64,000 bases of DNA from Neocallimastix lanati (nom. inval.) (Eukaryota; Neocallimastigomycota; Neocallimastigomycetes; Neocallimastigales; Neocallimastigaceae), in NCBI GenBank assembly GCA_016946835.1, contig JACVTC010000082.1, positions 196,001 through 260,000 on the forward strand. Direction: 5' to 3'. Shown in pieces: positions 12,539 to 24,499 of the stretch (positions are counted from its first letter, which is position 1; every line of letters begins with the position of its first letter). Made by a program: the position numbers and the translations under genes. The notes under the pieces were generated by a model that saw nothing but the letters and a program-made list of their open reading frames with translations, made no database searches and was not told the DNA's origin.

Positions 12539-13045
12539 ATGAGTAAAATATGTAGTGTAATAATTTGTGGTCCGGCTGTAGGAAAAACTTTTTTATCTAA
12601 AAATGATAAGAGATTTATTGACTTGGATGAAATGAAAGCAAAATATAAATATAATATTACAGATGATAAAGATTTTGAAAAAAATAAATTAAATAGAGGA
12701 AAAATAATTCATGAAAATTCATTAGAGTATTCATTAAATATATTAAAAAAAGAAATTATGACAGAAAAAATACTCTTATTATCATATAATAAGCAATTAA
12801 TTAATTATATAATAAATAATAATATAGAATATTGTCTAGTATATCCTAATTTAAATTCAAGAAATGAATATATAAATAGAATGAAAAAAAGAGGTAATAG
12901 TGAAAAATTTGTTGAAGAAATGACAAATGAAAAAGCTTGGAATTCATTTTATTTTGAAAATGAGAATGATACTAAACCAACTTTTAAAATAAAACTAAAA
13001 GAAGGACAATATTTATCAGACATTAAAGAGGTTTTTTTTAAATGA
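12539..13045 (+). CDS. Small P-loop kinase-like protein, bacterial/phage type
   Basis: An intronless frame of 168 residues. The N-terminus is a beta strand followed by a Walker A motif, IICGPAVGKTFLS (GxxxxGKT, residues about 9-21). Next comes RFIDLDEMK (residues 26-34), with an acidic pair where small nucleotide kinases bind substrate. Further on are KILLLSYNKQLINYIINNNIEYCLVYPNL and SRNEYINRMKKRGNSEKFVEEM, then LKEGQYLSDI at the end. The block VYPxL..R.EYI.R...RGN...F and the closing LxxGxYLSD resemble small uncharacterised kinases of Firmicutes and their phages. I therefore suspect transfer from a gut bacterium or phage. Substrate unknown; a nucleotide or nucleoside is a guess from the fold. 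The start is preceded by poly-A, as in neighbouring genes, so it looks adapted to the host. Confidence 0.8.
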   Translation: MSKICSVIICGPAVGKTFLSKNDKRFIDLDEMKAKYKYNITDDKDFEKNKLNRGKIIHENSLEYSLNILKKEIMTEKILLLSYNKQLINYIINNNIEYCLVYPNLNSRNEYINRMKKRGNSEKFVEEMTNEKAWNSFYFENENDTKPTFKIKLKEGQYLSDIKEVFFK

Positions 13046-13445
13046 ATAATTGAATACATATTTAATAATTTAAATTAAAAAATAAAAAATAAAAAATATT
13101 ATTATTATAATAAAGCTGAAAATAAAATGTATAAATATTTAAAAATTTCTGAAGACTAAATTATATATTAGTATTCATATAAAGAATATTAATTGTATAT
13201 ATTAATTATTAATTTAAATATCTTAACAATTTTTTTTTTCGTATCTTTTAATTATAAATTTTTAATATTATATAATTAAAGCTTAAAATTTACTCAAAGG
13301 TTTAACAACTGTAATATATAATATATTTTAAAAAAAAAAAAAAAAAGTTAAAATAAAATATAGAAGTATTTTTTTCTTTTAAATTCATTTTAAATTTTAT
13401 GATAATAGATTTATTATCTACTGGTTCATATCATTTTTTTTCATA

Positions 13446-13784
<339 letters not shown>

Positions 13785-13846
13785 TAGATATATTATTTAT
13801 TATTACAATATTTTTTTTATAATGGGAATAAACTTTATTAATATTT

Positions 13847-13885
<39 letters not shown>

Positions 13886-13932
13886 AAAAATAAAAAAAAA
13901 AAAAAAATTATTATTAATACAAGAAAATTACA

Positions 13933-14049
13933 TTACGATTTTTTAGGATAAAAAGTCTTAATCATTTCCCGTTCATCGATGATATGTCCTTGTGGTTTAA
14001 TTTTATCAATCGAATTTGTATCAGAATTTCTTCTTTTTATGTCGTCACC
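13933..14049 (-). pseudogene. Orphan terminal exon encoding 38 residues
   Basis: Reading the minus strand, a plausible 3' splice site (ATATTTAG) is followed by an open frame beginning GDDIKRRNSDTNSIDKIKP and ending IIDEREMIKTFYPKKS before a stop. Codon use and base composition are clearly richer than the surrounding A/T runs, as in true exons here. No upstream exon with a matching phase is visible in the next few hundred bases, where a broken ankyrin gene lies on the opposite strand. It may be the last exon of a truncated gene. I do not recognise the protein. Confidence 0.35.
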
Positions 14050-14456
14050 CTAAATATGACTTGATGTGTTGTTGTTTGTTAAAATATATGAAATAATAAT
14101 TATGATTTTTTTTTTTTTTGTTTTCCATATTAAAGATATAACAATATTATCATTTTTTTTTAAAAAAAAAAAAAAAAAAAAATATTAAACTTTATTATAA
14201 TTTTTAATTACACTTTAATCGAAATTAAATTTATGTTTTTTCTTGAAAAATTAAATTTTTTAATTGTTGGAAGAGCCTTTTTTTTTTTTTTTTCTGATAT
14301 AATAAGAGTAACTTTAATATAAAAGTATTATTAAAAATTATGAAATTCAGCCAATATTTTATATAGTACTATTGATAAAAATGATCCATCATTGGAAATG
14401 TTTTATTTATTAAGATAACTTAAATTATAAAATAAAATATAATGATGATTATACAC

Positions 14457-14640
<184 letters not shown>

Positions 14641-15420
14641 AAAGTAATAACAAATAATAAATAACAATAATAATATACATATACCAACTAATTTGTTCTT
14701 TAGTACACATCATTTTTTCATTACTAAAGGATTACTAAAATACGGTGCTAATTTAAATTACCAAGATGAAGATATTTCATATTATAATAGTTCTATATTA
14801 AAAATTCTTTACAAATACCATCTTCCAACAATTTCTAATCTCAAATTTATGATAGATCATGATTTAAAAATTAATATTGGAGCAATCATAACTTTTATTA
14901 AAAAGAACAAAGTAATGATAGAAATGAGAATTTATTTAATAATGGAGAAGATGATAATGGCATTGATAATTACGTATAATAATAATAATGATGATGATGG
15001 GGATTGTGAAAATGAAAGAGAATAAATCATCAGTACAAAAATTATTATGACTTTTTAAAAATGATTTTTGAACTTTTGGTGTATAATTCGAATACCATAA
15101 TAATTTTTTTTTTTTTTTTTTACATAAAAATGAAATATGTATTATGAATAAATTGTTAAATGAAATAATTATTAAAGAAAGAAATAATATCCCAAAATTA
15201 TATGAACCTACTATTAGTTATCATGATAATTATGAATTTGAACTACTTTTGAAAAATGAATATCTACTATTATTAAAATTTAACAAAGGTACATATTATT
15301 CATTAATTAAATCTATATTTTTTTATTAAATTTAATGGTTATGAAATTGATTAGTACTATCATGATAATAATAATATAACTAAAAATGATAAACTAACTC
15401 AAATGATGATAAAGATAAGA

Positions 15421-15870
15421 AAATTAATGATGATACTACTCTTGATATAGCTGAGGAAAATGATGAAAATTATGATAGCGATAGCACATCTAATTACTTT
15501 ATAGATTCGTATGATATCAGAAAAAAGGAAAGAATGACAGTCCTTTTTACTAATTTAATAAAAAACTATATTATAAATTTTGAATATAACGATTTTGAAA
15601 ATGTTCTTTCATTGGTTTATTGATTTACTGGATTATTCTGTAGTTAAAAATTAATGATAATACTACTTTTGATATAGATGAGGAAATTGATGAAAATTAT
15701 GATAGCGATACACATTTAATTACTTCATAGATTTGTATGATATTAGAGGAAGGGAAGGAATGACAATCCTTTTTACTAATCTAATAAAAAGCAATACTAT
15801 AAATTTTGAATATAAAGATTTTGAAAATGTTCTTTTATTGGTTTATTGATATACTGGTTATTCTGTTCAA
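15421..15870 (+). repeat. 226-bp tandem duplication
   Basis: The stretch 15421-15645 (from ATTAATGATGATACTACT) is repeated at 15647-15870 (from ATTAATGATAATACTACT) with scattered substitutions. Both copies end near TTCTTTTATTGGTTTATTGATAT. The period of 226 is not a multiple of three, so the duplication alone shifts the frame of the ankyrin pseudogene. Confidence 0.85.
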
Positions 15871-16439
15871 ATTGATGCAAAAAACAGTATAAACATGCTA
15901 TGAATTCAATTGTTAAGCTTTTTATTTTTGAATCTCTCAAAAGGAATACTTTTTCATTTGAAGATATTGATTTCAATTTCATTCTATTTATGATAATGAA
16001 AAAGTCTAAAAATTAGAGAATGAAGAATGTAGAGGAGGATGAACTAGTGAATATTTTAAATGATTTCATTGAAAATGTTATCAATCATAAAACATTTGGT
16101 TATAAAAAAATTAAATTTTCTATATGTATAATAAGATTATTGACTGGTTCTCAGTATACCTTTATTGAGAATTTCTTAAAACAAAAACAAAATATTTTTT
16201 TTTACATTGAAATTTTAAGAAAATTTTTTATTTTATTATATATATTTATTATTTAATTAATTATGATAATGATAAAAGTAAATTATAATAGTGTGTTGGC
16301 AGCACTAAAGAAAATATATATATATATATTTTTAGACAGGGAAGAGAATACATTTCCATAACTTTATTAATTTTATTATAAAAAATACATGTAGGTAAAA
16401 GTATATTTGAAATTAAAAAATAAAAATAAAAGTTAAAAA

Positions 16440-17820
16440 ATAAAAAATAAAAAAGCTTAAAAATACTATGTATTTCGGCAAGTTGTACTATGCGGGAATT
16501 TTTCCCTTCCTAACAAATAAAAAAGAAATAAAACCTAGAAGTAACATCTTTAAAATAGATAGTGTGGTGTCCACTAAACTCTCCCCGGATTCATCATTTA
16601 TTGAACTACTAGGGCGAGATTCACCCTTCGTAGAAATAGATAATGATCCTGTATTATCATTATGCCTTATCAGTACGACGTCGACGCTCTTGGTATTTTA
16701 CAATACCTATCAAATAATAGCTCAAACGAACTACTTATGATAGGTATTGCCCTTGTTAAGAATTCCGCCAAGCCCACAATTTTTGGAACAGGTGACTCAG
16801 ATGAACATTTGAAAAGTAGTTCATTTAATTGTCTCTGTTCCTCATTATCGAAAAGTAACTCATTTAAAACTAATGTCCCACCAAGAAGGAACAAGTATAT
16901 ATAATGATTGATATAATCTTCAAAATCAGAAATAGAGTCATAGGAAGAAAGAGGATTAAACGCTCTAATCTTCCTAAGGAATGAAACATAGAGATCATCG
17001 ATGAAATTTAAAGAATTCCATCTAAAAGATGCGAGAGCATCGCATTTAAAAATCCAATGTTCAAAAGATTGATTACCTTCACCACAACAGGGGCAAGACT
17101 TGGGACAATCTTCTGAAACTCTACCAATTCAAATAGCAATAGTAATATTGTATTTATAACCATAGCGTAAACGTATAATCCACGAAAATCTAAGTTGAAT
17201 TGGGGATATTTTAAGCTAAGCATAATAATAGCTTTATTGTTTGAGAACTTATTATTACTATAGTAGTTTTGACCTTTAATACCTTGAAATTTGGAAACTG
17301 ATTGCCAGTAACGTTCTAAAATATCGTCATATTTTACACATTTATATTTTTTGATTTTTTTATACAGTGTTCTAGATTCTTTAGTCCAGGAATAATAAGG
17401 CATTTTGGGAATAGATTTAATAAGATCCTTTATAATTGTTTTCTGAACTTGTTTTACCATTTTTAGAGAAGGAACCGATACGGAAGATCCAGTTAATTTT
17501 AGCTGTTTCAGGAATTTTATCTCTTAAGAAATTTAAAACATCAAAAAAGTTGAGATCATTTTTATGTTTATTAATCCTAATAATGAAGTATGAGCCGTAC
17601 CTTGGAGAAAAAAGTTTTTTAACATATGGAATAGTTTCATTGTAGTTAGGGATCTTACTAATAACTTGAGCCATTAGATTGCTTGGGGACCAAGAATTAA
17701 GGTCATGGATAAAGATAAGGCTATAATTGTTCATATAATTACCGAAGCAGTAGAAACCACGATGGTAGGGAGTAGTATTAACTGAGTTAGAAGCATCCAT
17801 GTTTAGAGTTTGATGATAAA
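16440..17820 (-). mobile_element. LINE (non-LTR retrotransposon) C-terminal fragment
   Basis: On the minus strand, frames from about 17800 down to a stop at 16488-16490 form one protein interrupted by at least two frameshifts and one TGA. The order is FDVLNFLRDKIPETAKINW (about 17530), YYSWTKESRTLYKKIKKYK (about 17390), WIIRLRYGYKYN (about 17165) and the zinc-binding-like CPCCGEGNQSFEHWIFKC (about 17040-17095). An acidic/serine-rich tail (SRPSSSINDESGESL) and a hydrophobic end follow. A C-x2-C...H-x4-C motif after the RT domain, preceded by R.R.GYK, is typical of LINE ORF2 C-termini. No reverse transcriptase core is present, consistent with 5' truncation. Base composition is distinctly less A/T-rich than its surroundings. 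Confidence 0.75.
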
Positions 17821-17828
17821 AGAACTGA

Positions 17829-17874
17829 CTTAATTTCTATCCTTATAATCAATTCACAATAAATAGAAATTAAG
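17829..17874. repeat. 12-bp perfect inverted repeat
   Basis: CTTAATTTCTAT (17829-17840) and ATAGAAATTAAG (17863-17874) are exact reverse complements with a 22-nt spacer. They sit at the edge of the LINE fragment. They may be a chance hairpin, an integration scar, or an end of a small element. Confidence 0.6.
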
Positions 17875-18068
17875 GATTGTATGCCAAAGAATTATATATA
17901 AAATATTAAGTTTACTGAATATAAAAGTTAATTGTTTCACATGAATTGAATTTCCAAAGATATATTAAAAAACAATGTAAGTGGAAATATTATTTATTCA
18001 ATAAAATATAATGTAAAATAATATATTTATTTTTATAAGTAAAAAAAATTGTAAAAGGATAAAAAAAA

Positions 18069-18177
18069 CTTTTAAGAAAGAATGTTTCATTTACATGGAC
18101 AGAAGAACAACAATCTAGCTTTGATAAATTAAAAAAGTTCTATTATTCAGGCTCCTATCTTAGCTTTTCCTGATTAG
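18069..18177 (+). mobile_element. Ty3/gypsy fragment, RT-RNase H junction
   Basis: The frame reads LLRKNVSFTWTEEQQSSFDK, then LKK and, after a one-base shift, IIQAPILAFPD before a stop. This matches the segment of Ty3/gypsy polymerases where the thumb of reverse transcriptase meets RNase H (LL.K...F.WT.E.Q.AF..LK......PVL..PD). It is only about 110 bp, abuts the GAR synthetase fragment and is inactive. Confidence 0.85.
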
Positions 18178-18194
18178 TATATGAAAATTAAAAA

Positions 18195-18302
18195 ACCTGG
18201 GGCAACAAAAAGTTGGTTTAAAGATGGAGAATGGGCAATCTTCCATGCAATATCATGTTCACGACCACCAGAACCAATAAGTAAAATATTCATCTTAGAC
18301 AT
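18195..18302 (-). pseudogene. N-terminal fragment of GAR synthetase (purD/ADE5,7-like)
   Basis: From an ATG at 18302 the minus strand encodes [20 protein letters not shown], continuing [16 protein letters not shown] before homology stops at 18195. The GSGGREHAxAWKIAxSP...VFVAPG pattern is the hallmark N-terminus of phosphoribosylamine-glycine ligase, the second step of purine synthesis; in fungi it is fused to AIR synthetase. Only about 36 of several hundred residues remain. The next bases belong to gypsy sequence on the other strand. The fragment starts exactly at the initiator ATG with ordinary A/T-rich upstream DNA, so it looks like a real gene start cut off by rearrangement. A first exon (CCAG|GTTTTT) is possible, but no further exon is visible downstream. 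Confidence 0.8.
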
Positions 18303-19107
18303 CTTGAAATTGATTTTACTTTATTTTATTATTATATTATAATAATTATTGTTATTTTGTATTATAAATATAAATAATATTTATAATATATATATAATTA
18401 TTTTTTTTTATTAATTTGGTATATATATATATATTTATAAATTTAAAAAGTTTAAGAAATATTTGAAATAATTATTATTAAATAATACTGACACTTTATT
18501 ACTTTATTTTATATATATATTTAGTTATTTAGTTTTATTAATTTATTAAGCACTTATTTTATAATTTAATTTTTAATTATTTTTATAATTTTTTAAAATA
18601 TAATTTTTAAATAATTCTATAATTTTTTAATAATTTAATTTTAATTATTATAATTTTTTTTTTCACCTTTTTTTTTTTTTTTTTTATTTCTGAGCTTTTT
18701 TTTTTTTTTTTTTTTTTAATACAAGTGAAGATCTTTTTTTTTTTTTAAAAAAAAAAAAAAATATCCACTAGTATTTTATTTTAGTACATATTATTATAAT
18801 TATTTTTATTTATTAATTTTATTTTTTTTTTATTTTTAATATATAATAGCATTTATTTTATTATATATATATTTTATCTCTAATTATTATTTTATATATA
18901 TATATATATATTTTTTTTTCTTTTTTTTTTTTTTTTTTTATAATAAATTAAAATTTTTTGTTTTATTCAACGTTTAATTCTAAAATATTTCTATGTAAAA
19001 ATACAATAAAAGACTTTTTTTAAAAATCATATATATTTTTACTCTATAATTTATATATATATAATAAAAAATTATTATTATATTTATTTCTTTGTATAAA
19101 TTTAAAA
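18303..19107. other. A/T-rich intergenic DNA
   Basis: Homopolymer and AT-dinucleotide tracts between the truncated purine gene and the 3' end of the CotH gene. No coding signal seen. Confidence 0.75.
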
Positions 19108-21714
19108 TTAATTTTTGCAAAGTCCATAACGTGGTTGACATCCGGTACCACAGTAATCACTTGATTTACCACAGTAGTTGTATTTACTACAGCATTCATT
19201 CTTTCCAGCACATTTACCATAGCTAGATCCGCATCTACCAGAAACTGTAGATGTTTTAACCTTATTATTACTTGTAGAAGTTTTCTTAGTAGAAGTTTTC
19301 TTAGTAGAAGTTTTCTTGGTGGAAGTTTTCTTGGAAGTAGTTTTTTTGGTAGAAGTCTTGGTATTATTTGAAGAAGTACCGTTACATCTTCCAAATTGGG
19401 TTTGACAGCCAGCACTACAATAATCAGCAGATGTACCACAATAACCATACTTACTACAACATTCATTATTTGGACATTTACCATAGCTAGCACCACATCT
19501 ACCATTTTTATCAGTTGAAATTGGAATATTGGAAGTAGCATTAGTAGCTTTAGTTGCAGAAGCCTTAGGAGTAGAAGACTTTTTAGTAGTAGTATTTTTT
19601 GGTTTTTCAGCTGATGAGCTAGCATTACTATTCTTTGGAGTATCATTGACATTAGCATAGTAACCTAAGGAGGATTTAACAAGTGATTTTGGAACAGAAA
19701 CACCAAGTTGACTAGCAATAGATTGACTTCTCTTAATAATCCAATACTTTAATGGTAAAAGTTCATGGGTAGAAGAGGAAATTGAAGTATTCTTAACTTG
19801 AGCTTCGAAGTCCTTTGAAGTGTATCCGAAGTCATTTAATTTTCTACCTTTAAGAGCATTAACTCTTGGTAATTTTAAATCCCAGTAAGCATCTTCACGA
19901 ATAAGTTCAGCTAAAGAATCAATACGTGGACCAAGAGCATTAATATTGAAAGAGTACTTAACTAAGTTTTTGAAAACATTGGTAAAGAAAGTTTCATTTG
20001 AAGAGATCTTACGAATGTTATCAAGAAGTGGTCTAGAAGTAGTAGATAATTGAGTGTTATACTTTGGATAATTCTTAATAGTGTAAGTAAGTAACTTATC
20101 GGCATCACCATTACCACTAAGACCAAGAGAATAGTGGAAATCACAATCAATAAAACTCCATTGATTTTTCTTTACATCCTTGAAAATGTAGAAGTTACCT
20201 GGTCTTAACCAATAGTTATCCATACCACCAGCAGCATATTCAACAGCCATTTGTTTTAAGAAAGATTTTATATCAAAGTTTAATTTCTTAGTACTTGGGT
20301 ACTTGCTGATGTCATAAAGGAATGGAATTAAGATGTCATCAACCATATCATCATTATCAAAGTCCTTTTTATCTCCCTTGTAATAATATATATCATACAT
20401 TCTACTAGATTTACCATGATATCCTAAATCACCCCAACCTCCACCACGTGGATAGTAATCAGCCTTGAAAACAGCGTTATCAACAGTATACTTTTCACCA
20501 CCATTAAAACTATTTTTAAGGAAATGGCCACTGTTAATATCATCAGTCATATCGAATAAACCAATAGGTTTTTTGTTAATGTATAAACGAACAAACTTGT
20601 TTTGAATAGATGGTACACCAAGAGTATTTAAAATATCACCATAAATCTTGTCTCTTTTTTAATTTTAAATTAAAATATAAATAATAAAGAAAAAAAGAAA
20701 AATATATTATTAAAATTTAGAATTGACATTATTTAATATTTAATACATTTAATACACAAATTAGATTACACTTAGATTACACTTACCTCAAGAATGATGG
20801 ATCCATATGTTCAGCACGTAACTTAATTGAAGATCTACCATATAATTCTTTATTTTCATCAGTTTTTAAGTTAGAAATTTTGTAACTAAGTTTCTTGGCA
20901 TGTGTAGTACTTTGACCACTAATAGCTAATTTTGCTTGTGAGAACTTTTTAATAGTATATGGATTAACATAAATAACTTCAACAGTGTACTTTAAATCAT
21001 CATTATCTGGGTTAGAGTGTAACTTATTAATATATGATTCCTTAGCATTTATGACAATAGTTCCAACATGAGTATCTTTTAAGATAAAAAAAAAATAAAA
21101 AGAGTGAACAATAAAAATAATTATTAATTAGATATCATTTTAAAAAAAAAATTTTTTTTATTAAAGAGTATAATTTTATATTATTTCAATTAATAACAAA
21201 TCAGTACCATCATATAATTTTGATTGCTTAATAGTTGATGGACTTTCGTAAACCTTTGGTAATAAAGGATGTTCCTTAACAGTAACAGATCTATCAAAGA
21301 ATTCATTTAATGTCTCAGAAGAAGTAGCTTTTCTTGTAAACTTTTCTTCTTGAGTTTTACCATTAACAGTTAAGCTATAATGATAATTGACAGGAGCGTT
21401 AACATCTACAACAGCTTGATAAACTGGGTACTCTAATAATTTCATTGAATACTTCTTATTATTAATTACTACGGAAGGAGTACCATCAATAGCAATTACT
21501 TTAAAAGTAACTATTTTTTTTTAAAAAAGTATATTTATGTTAATATTTCTTTTTTTTTTTTCTATTGCTTTATTTTTTAATTTTCTTTTTTCTTTTTTTA
21601 TCTATAATTGTTATTTTATATTTTATTTTAATATTAATATATTAATATACCTTTAGCATTAACAAAAGCTATTGTAATACTAATAAGTATTAAGTAAAAA
21701 TCCCTTATATACAT
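19108..21714 (-). CDS. Secreted CotH-kinase protein with two CBM18 chitin-binding domains
   Basis: Four exons, complement(join(19108..20653, 20787..21075, 21208..21510, 21651..21714)), give 733 residues with matching phases. Exon 1 is a signal peptide (MYIRDFYLILISITIAFVNA), probably cleaved after VNA. Residues roughly 130-520 form a CotH kinase-like domain. It shows SIKLRAEHMDPSFLRDKIYG, KFVRLYINKKPIGLFDMTDD, the putative catalytic MDNYW, and FIDCDFHYSLG in the position of the metal-binding Asp. A Lys/Thr/Ser-rich linker with TKKTS repeats follows. Two hevein-like CBM18 modules of eight cysteines each (about 603-642 and 691-731) close the protein. CotH proteins phosphorylate spore-coat proteins in Bacillus and act at the surface in Mucorales; anaerobic fungi usually pair CotH with dockerins. 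A cell-wall chitin anchor is inferred here. The penultimate donor GTACTG is weak but is required by phase. Confidence 0.9.
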
Positions 21715-23260
21715 TTTTGTTTTAAATTATAGAGTAAAAATAATAGTAATTATATATAATTCAAGTTTTAAGCTTCTATAATTATATATAATTTATATTT
21801 TCAGCAAAACTTTATAATCCTTATTAATTTTTATTCTAATTATAAATTTATTTTTAATTATATATTTTTTTATTTTTAATTTTTTTTTTATATATATATA
21901 CCTTAAAACTTTTTTTTTTTAAAGTAATTTTCTTTATTTATATATTATCTAGATACAATAATAATATAATAGTATTAATAAATTTTTAATTTTATATAAT
22001 ATATTAATATATTTTTAAACTAATATTGAATATATTGAATCCTTTTACCATAATATAATTAATATATCATATATTATTGGGTAATTTAGATTTTAATTAT
22101 AGTAAGGTAATATATTTATTAATTTTATGTTTTAGAAGAATATACTCCTTAAATTACGAGAGTATTATATTTTTAATTACAATTATTAAATTCTTAATAA
22201 AAAAAAAAAAAAATTTAAGTTAAACAAAAATTAATATAAAAAAAAAATTATATATTTATATTTAATTAAAAATATAAAATTGTATTATTTAAATATATTA
22301 AAATTTTATGTATATATATATATTATTCCTGTTAAACAGAAAAAAAAAAAAAAATGTTAAAACCTATCAATTTCATATATATTAAATATATATTATATTA
22401 TAAAGTTTATATCTTTTAATTTATAAAAATTACTTTTATTAAAAATAATATATTTCATAATTATTAATTAATTTTATAAATTAAATTTCTTTATTTGGAC
22501 TTTAATATATGCCGTATGAAAAATAAATTTTTGTAATACATAAAATATATATATTTTTATATTAAAAAATTTAAATATAAACAAAATTTTTATTTAATTC
22601 ATATTCATGAATTGCATATGATATACAACTCAAAAGTTCGAGGTACTTTTTATTAAATTTATTAAAATATTATTTATTTATTTATTTATTTAATTTTATT
22701 ATTAGGATTACATATATTAATTCAAGTAAAATAATTATACTTGACTACACATTTAAAAACTATCTATCAACTTTCTTACACTTTCAATTACACACTAACT
22801 TACACCTCTCTTAATTCAGAGAAATATTTTATTTTTATGGTATTTAGTTATAATTAACTATTTAATTGTTCTTGTAACTAAAATAAGCTATTTATGAGTT
22901 ATTATATTAAGTATTATAAATATTATTAATTATTATTTATAAGAAAATATTTAATTTATGATTTTGTGTATATTTAAATTTGAATTTGTATTTATTGTAG
23001 ATTGTGTTCAATAATTCATGCTATTAATCAAAGTGTTTTATATAATGTATGGGATTATGTGTAACAGATAATAATAAATTAAAATTAATATATGCAATAA
23101 TTATTATATACAATTATTTAATATATTAATTTTTAATTAGAAAAATTAAAATTTCATATTTTAATTTTTCTTTAAATTAAAATATTTTACTTTATTAATT
23201 AAATTTATATTAAAGAATTCTAGGGTTAGAGTTATATAATTTTAAATGGGGATAGTGTAA
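21715..23260. other. A/T-rich intergenic DNA
   Basis: Upstream flank of the CotH gene. It contains many AT tracts. Short stretches of ordinary complexity (about 22730-22830 and 23220-23270) carry no open frame or recognisable motif. Confidence 0.7.
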
Positions 23261-23575
23261 TTCTATGTGGCTTATTTTTTTAATAATTAAATAAATAGTA
23301 TTCAATTGTAAAGGAATTTTTTATAAAAAAAATAATTTTTAATAATTCTTTTTTAATAGAATATATTATTTCTTTTGAAATAGTTTTTAATGATAATAAT
23401 ATTTAATTGTAAAAATATATTATTTCTTTTGAAATAATTACATCTTTTTATTTATTTAATTATATGTTTAATCATTTAATTATCTATATATTTATTTATG
23501 ATTGTATAAAAATATCTTAAAAATGTATGGCATTATTTTATAATTTATAAGCCACACTTTGAAATACATTGCATT
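23261..23575. repeat. MITE-like repeat, copy A
   Basis: The segment begins near ATGTGGCTTATTTTT and ends near ATAAGCCACACTTTG, so the ends are inverted copies of GTGGCTTAT. The interior (ATTCAATTGTAAA..., TTTATTTATGATTGTATA.AATATCTTAAAAATGTATGGC) recurs at 28640-28880. It has no coding capacity. A short non-autonomous transposable element is the best interpretation. Confidence 0.5.
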
Positions 23576-23689
23576 CATATTAAATATAATTACATATTTT
23601 TTAATCTAATATTTTTACATTGATTCATATGATATATATAATTAAAAAAATATACGCCACAATATGCCTAAATATATTTTTTGCTCTTA

Positions 23690-23960
23690 GGTTTAGTTAT
23701 ATTTATTTTTTATTTATTTATTTATTATTTATTTATTTATTTATTATTTATTTATTATTTATTTATTATTTATTTATTATTTATTTATAATTATATTTAT
23801 TTTTTATTTATTTGTTATTTATTTACTTATTATTTATTTATAATTATATTTATTTATAATTTATTTATTTATAATTTATTTATTTATTATTTATAAATAT
23901 ATTTATTTATTATTAATCTATATATTTATTTATTATTTATTTATCAAATATTTAACTTAT
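23690..23960. repeat. TTTA/TTATT tandem repeat tract
   Basis: Dense TTTATTTATTA repeats with TTATAATTATA interruptions. An open frame of Tyr/Leu/Ile/Phe across it is an artefact of composition. Confidence 0.9.
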
Positions 23961-23989
23961 TTCTAAACATTCTGATATTCTTGCTAATA

Positions 23990-24385
23990 TAGGGGAGAGT
24001 TGCATTTCCCCAAATTCCATTTCCCCAAATTGCATTTCGACAAGTGGAGTATTGATATAAATAAATGAATAAATAAATATTAATTCGAAATAATTTTTTT
24101 AAAATTGTTTTTAATATTAATAATATTTAATTTTATTTATTGATTTATTTATTTAATAATTTTCAATTTGGCGAAATTCCATATTTCTTAATAAGCCACA
24201 TATTTTCAAAAAAATTGAAGAAATGCACCACTCCCTAATATAATGGTTTTGATATTACTGATTAATATAATTCATCAAGATTTCTTTTTTAACAAATTTC
24301 ATTTTATATAAATAAAATACATTTTTTTTTTTTTACATTTCGCAAAGTTTCATTTCTTAAAATGTGGCTTTTATAAAAATATAAT
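23990..24385. repeat. Cluster of GCATTTC/GTGGCTT repeat ends
   Basis: GCATTTCCCCAAATT occurs in near-tandem at 24012-24045, followed by GCATTTCGACAAGTGG. AATTTGGCGAAATTCCATATTTC...AATAAGCCACAT lies about 24160-24203 in the opposite sense. CATTTCGCAAAGTTTCATTTC...AATGTGGCTTTT lies about 24334-24373. The same motifs flank copies A and B of the MITE-like repeat, so these look like further fragments of that family. Confidence 0.5.
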
Positions 24386-24499
24386 AAATAAATTAATAAA
24401 TAAATAATTTTGCCAAATTAGGGTTAAAAGTTTTTATATTATTCATTTTATATTTATTTTTAAAAAAAAAGGAAAATATATTCTTTAAAAATAAAAAAA

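Noticed and set aside
16468-16904. Two overlapping plus-strand frames
   Set aside because: They are antisense shadows of the LINE protein, whose cysteine motif reads on the minus strand.
23220-23232. TAGGGTTAG, telomere-like
   Set aside because: A single isolated unit with no tandem TTAGGG; chance.
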